From the NCBI GenBank assembly GCA_022574115.1, contig JACZSS010000216.1:1-5717 (forward strand): DNA of 5,717 nt, given 5' to 3'. A model generated the notes under the pieces. That model had not been told where the DNA came from. It saw nothing but the letters and a program-made list of their open reading frames with translations, and did no database searches. Source of the stretch: Candidatus Heimdallarchaeota archaeon. GTDB lineage: Archaea > Asgardarchaeota > Heimdallarchaeia > Heimdallarchaeales > Kariarchaeaceae. Of the stretch, positions 5,300 to 5,717 are shown piece after piece. The position numbers and the translations under genes are program-made. Position 1 is the first letter of the stretch. Every line of letters starts with the position of its first letter.

Positions 5300-5717
5300 A
5301 ATGAAATTTAATATGATAATCAACAACAGTGTTTTCATGTTTGGTTTCCAAATCAATAATGTTTATTTCCCCATTAACTTGCTTTTGTGATAAAAGCTTT
5401 ACACTGCTTGGATACCCAAGGAGTTTTATAGAAAGAGCCAAGTCGTGTGATAGGAGATTAAAAAAGATTGAATTTCCAAACGATCCATATTTTTGCCAAT
5501 TAAAAGAAATTTGTTCAATTTTTTGATTCTTTATTAATTCAAGCATTTTCTGGTGGGCTTCATCATACAAAAATATATAACCTGTAAAGACCACAAGCTC
5601 TTTTTTTTCTGAAGCTAAAATTAAATCACCAATTTCTTTACTGGTGCCACACATGGGTTTTTCAATAAAGACATCTTTATTTGCCTCTAAACATTTTAGA
5701 GCTATATCATGAAGTGT
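5160..5717 (-). CDS. Gfo/Idh/MocA-family oxidoreductase, partial at both ends
   Basis: The frame enters from the right edge and encodes the middle of an NAD(P)-dependent dehydrogenase. The first visible residues lead to DVFIEKPMCG (visible 15-24), the family EKP motif whose lysine is catalytic; this matches the end of the Rossmann domain. The C-terminal domain follows, with SHDLALSIKLLGYPSSV containing the conserved catalytic-region histidine, then a strand NIIDLETKHENTVVDYHI. The dinucleotide-binding N-terminus lies beyond the window. Recognisable sequence ends near 5305-5315. The remaining roughly 50 codons to the TAA at 5160-5162 are simply the reverse of the FAD-subunit gene and are not part of the family, which normally has at least 60-100 more residues here. 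Such proteins often act on sugars or nucleotide sugars. No link to the hydroxylase genes is apparent, and the local GC is lower, suggesting another source. Confidence 0.75.
   Translation of the reverse strand, partial: TLHDIALKCLEANKDVFIEKPMCGTSKEIGDLILASEKKELVVFTGYIFLYDEAHQKMLELIKNQKIEQISFNWQKYGSFGNSIFFNLLSHDLALSIKLLGYPSSVKLLSQKQVNGEINIIDLETKHENTVVDYHIKFHFSFPLPPDIFSELFLRRLPKLLVGILLSSYNLGRLPHFLLIQLPSQ
5280..5286 (+). promoter_or_regulatory. Shine-Dalgarno sequence pointing to a third operon gene
   Basis: AGGAGGT lies within the last codons of the FAD-subunit gene. The next usable ATG is at 5301, one base after the TAA, the same TAA-A-ATG junction as between the first two genes. The 14-base gap is long but workable. 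The ATG at 5288 is in the FAD gene's own frame and stops after three codons. Confidence 0.5.
5301..5390 (+). pseudogene. Start of a third operon ORF, cut off by the junction
   Basis: The frame begins ATG at 5301, one base after the FAD-subunit stop, and runs 29 codons to TGA at 5388-5390. Only the first about 4-10 residues (MKFNMIINNS) may be authentic. They resemble the opening beta strand of the small 2Fe-2S subunit expected next in such operons, but are too short to prove it. The rest (from about VFMFGF) is antisense to the oxidoreductase on the - strand and shows no [2Fe-2S] cysteines. It is best read as a gene start truncated by a rearrangement or assembly join. Confidence 0.35.

Noticed and set aside
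5160..5304. C-terminal part of the - strand oxidoreductase frame as authentic protein
   Set aside because: It is exactly antisense to the well-supported FAD-subunit gene and shows no Gfo/Idh/MocA-like sequence. It is read-through of the reverse strand after the breakpoint.
1..5717. CRISPR array, insertion sequence or toxin-antitoxin system
   Set aside because: No regularly spaced repeats, transposase or terminal inverted repeats, and no small paired ORFs were visible on either strand.

Overview
The window is AT-rich and carries six recognisable or partly recognisable genes plus two edge or junction fragments. The best-supported theme is accessory metabolism around a molybdenum hydroxylase of the xanthine dehydrogenase / CO dehydrogenase type. 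There is an SsnA-like aminohydrolase (+), a MocA-like molybdopterin cytidylyltransferase and a second TRZ/ATZ-type amidohydrolase (both -, overlapping), then a divergently transcribed pair: a stand-alone MoaD/ThiS-like beta-grasp protein and the FAD-binding subunit of the hydroxylase (+).

The organism is probably an archaeon, with moderate confidence. Two likely promoters have a CGAA-type BRE directly 5' of a TATA-like element at a distance that gives very short leaders, and I see no convincing bacterial -35/-10 pair there. GTG and TTG starts are used, and strong AGGAGG ribosome sites appear only inside the operon. A rank such as Nitrososphaerota or Asgard cannot be settled from this sequence, and a bacterium is not excluded.

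Layout: 1-78 is the tail of a coiled-coil protein. 79-496 is non-coding, with a T tract, several nested inverted repeats and the ssnA promoter. 497-1864 is ssnA, which meets mocA (1861-2484, -) tail to tail with a 4-base overlap. mocA overlaps the upstream amidohydrolase (2474-3997, -) by 11 bases. 3998-4176 is a divergent promoter region with an 8-bp dyad. 4177-4470 (moaD-like) and 4472-5299 (FAD subunit) are one base apart. A third ORF of the same operon appears to begin at 5301, again one base after the stop, but it fails after about 10 codons. From there to the end the DNA is visibly lower in GC and encodes, on the - strand, the middle of a Gfo/Idh/MocA-family oxidoreductase whose 3' end is lost at the same point. 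5300-5345 is therefore a breakpoint: an assembly chimera or a real rearrangement.

How the genes would work together (inference): MocA would convert Mo-molybdopterin to the cytosine dinucleotide form needed by this enzyme class. The MoaD-like protein could supply sulfur for the cofactor. The FAD subunit would pass electrons from a 2Fe-2S subunit and a Mo subunit that are not in the window. The two amidohydrolases would deaminate or open N-heterocycles that the hydroxylase makes or uses. In enterobacteria and clostridia, ssnA and mocA homologues sit in similar molybdenum-hydroxylase clusters, so the grouping is meaningful, but the substrate cannot be read from the sequence.
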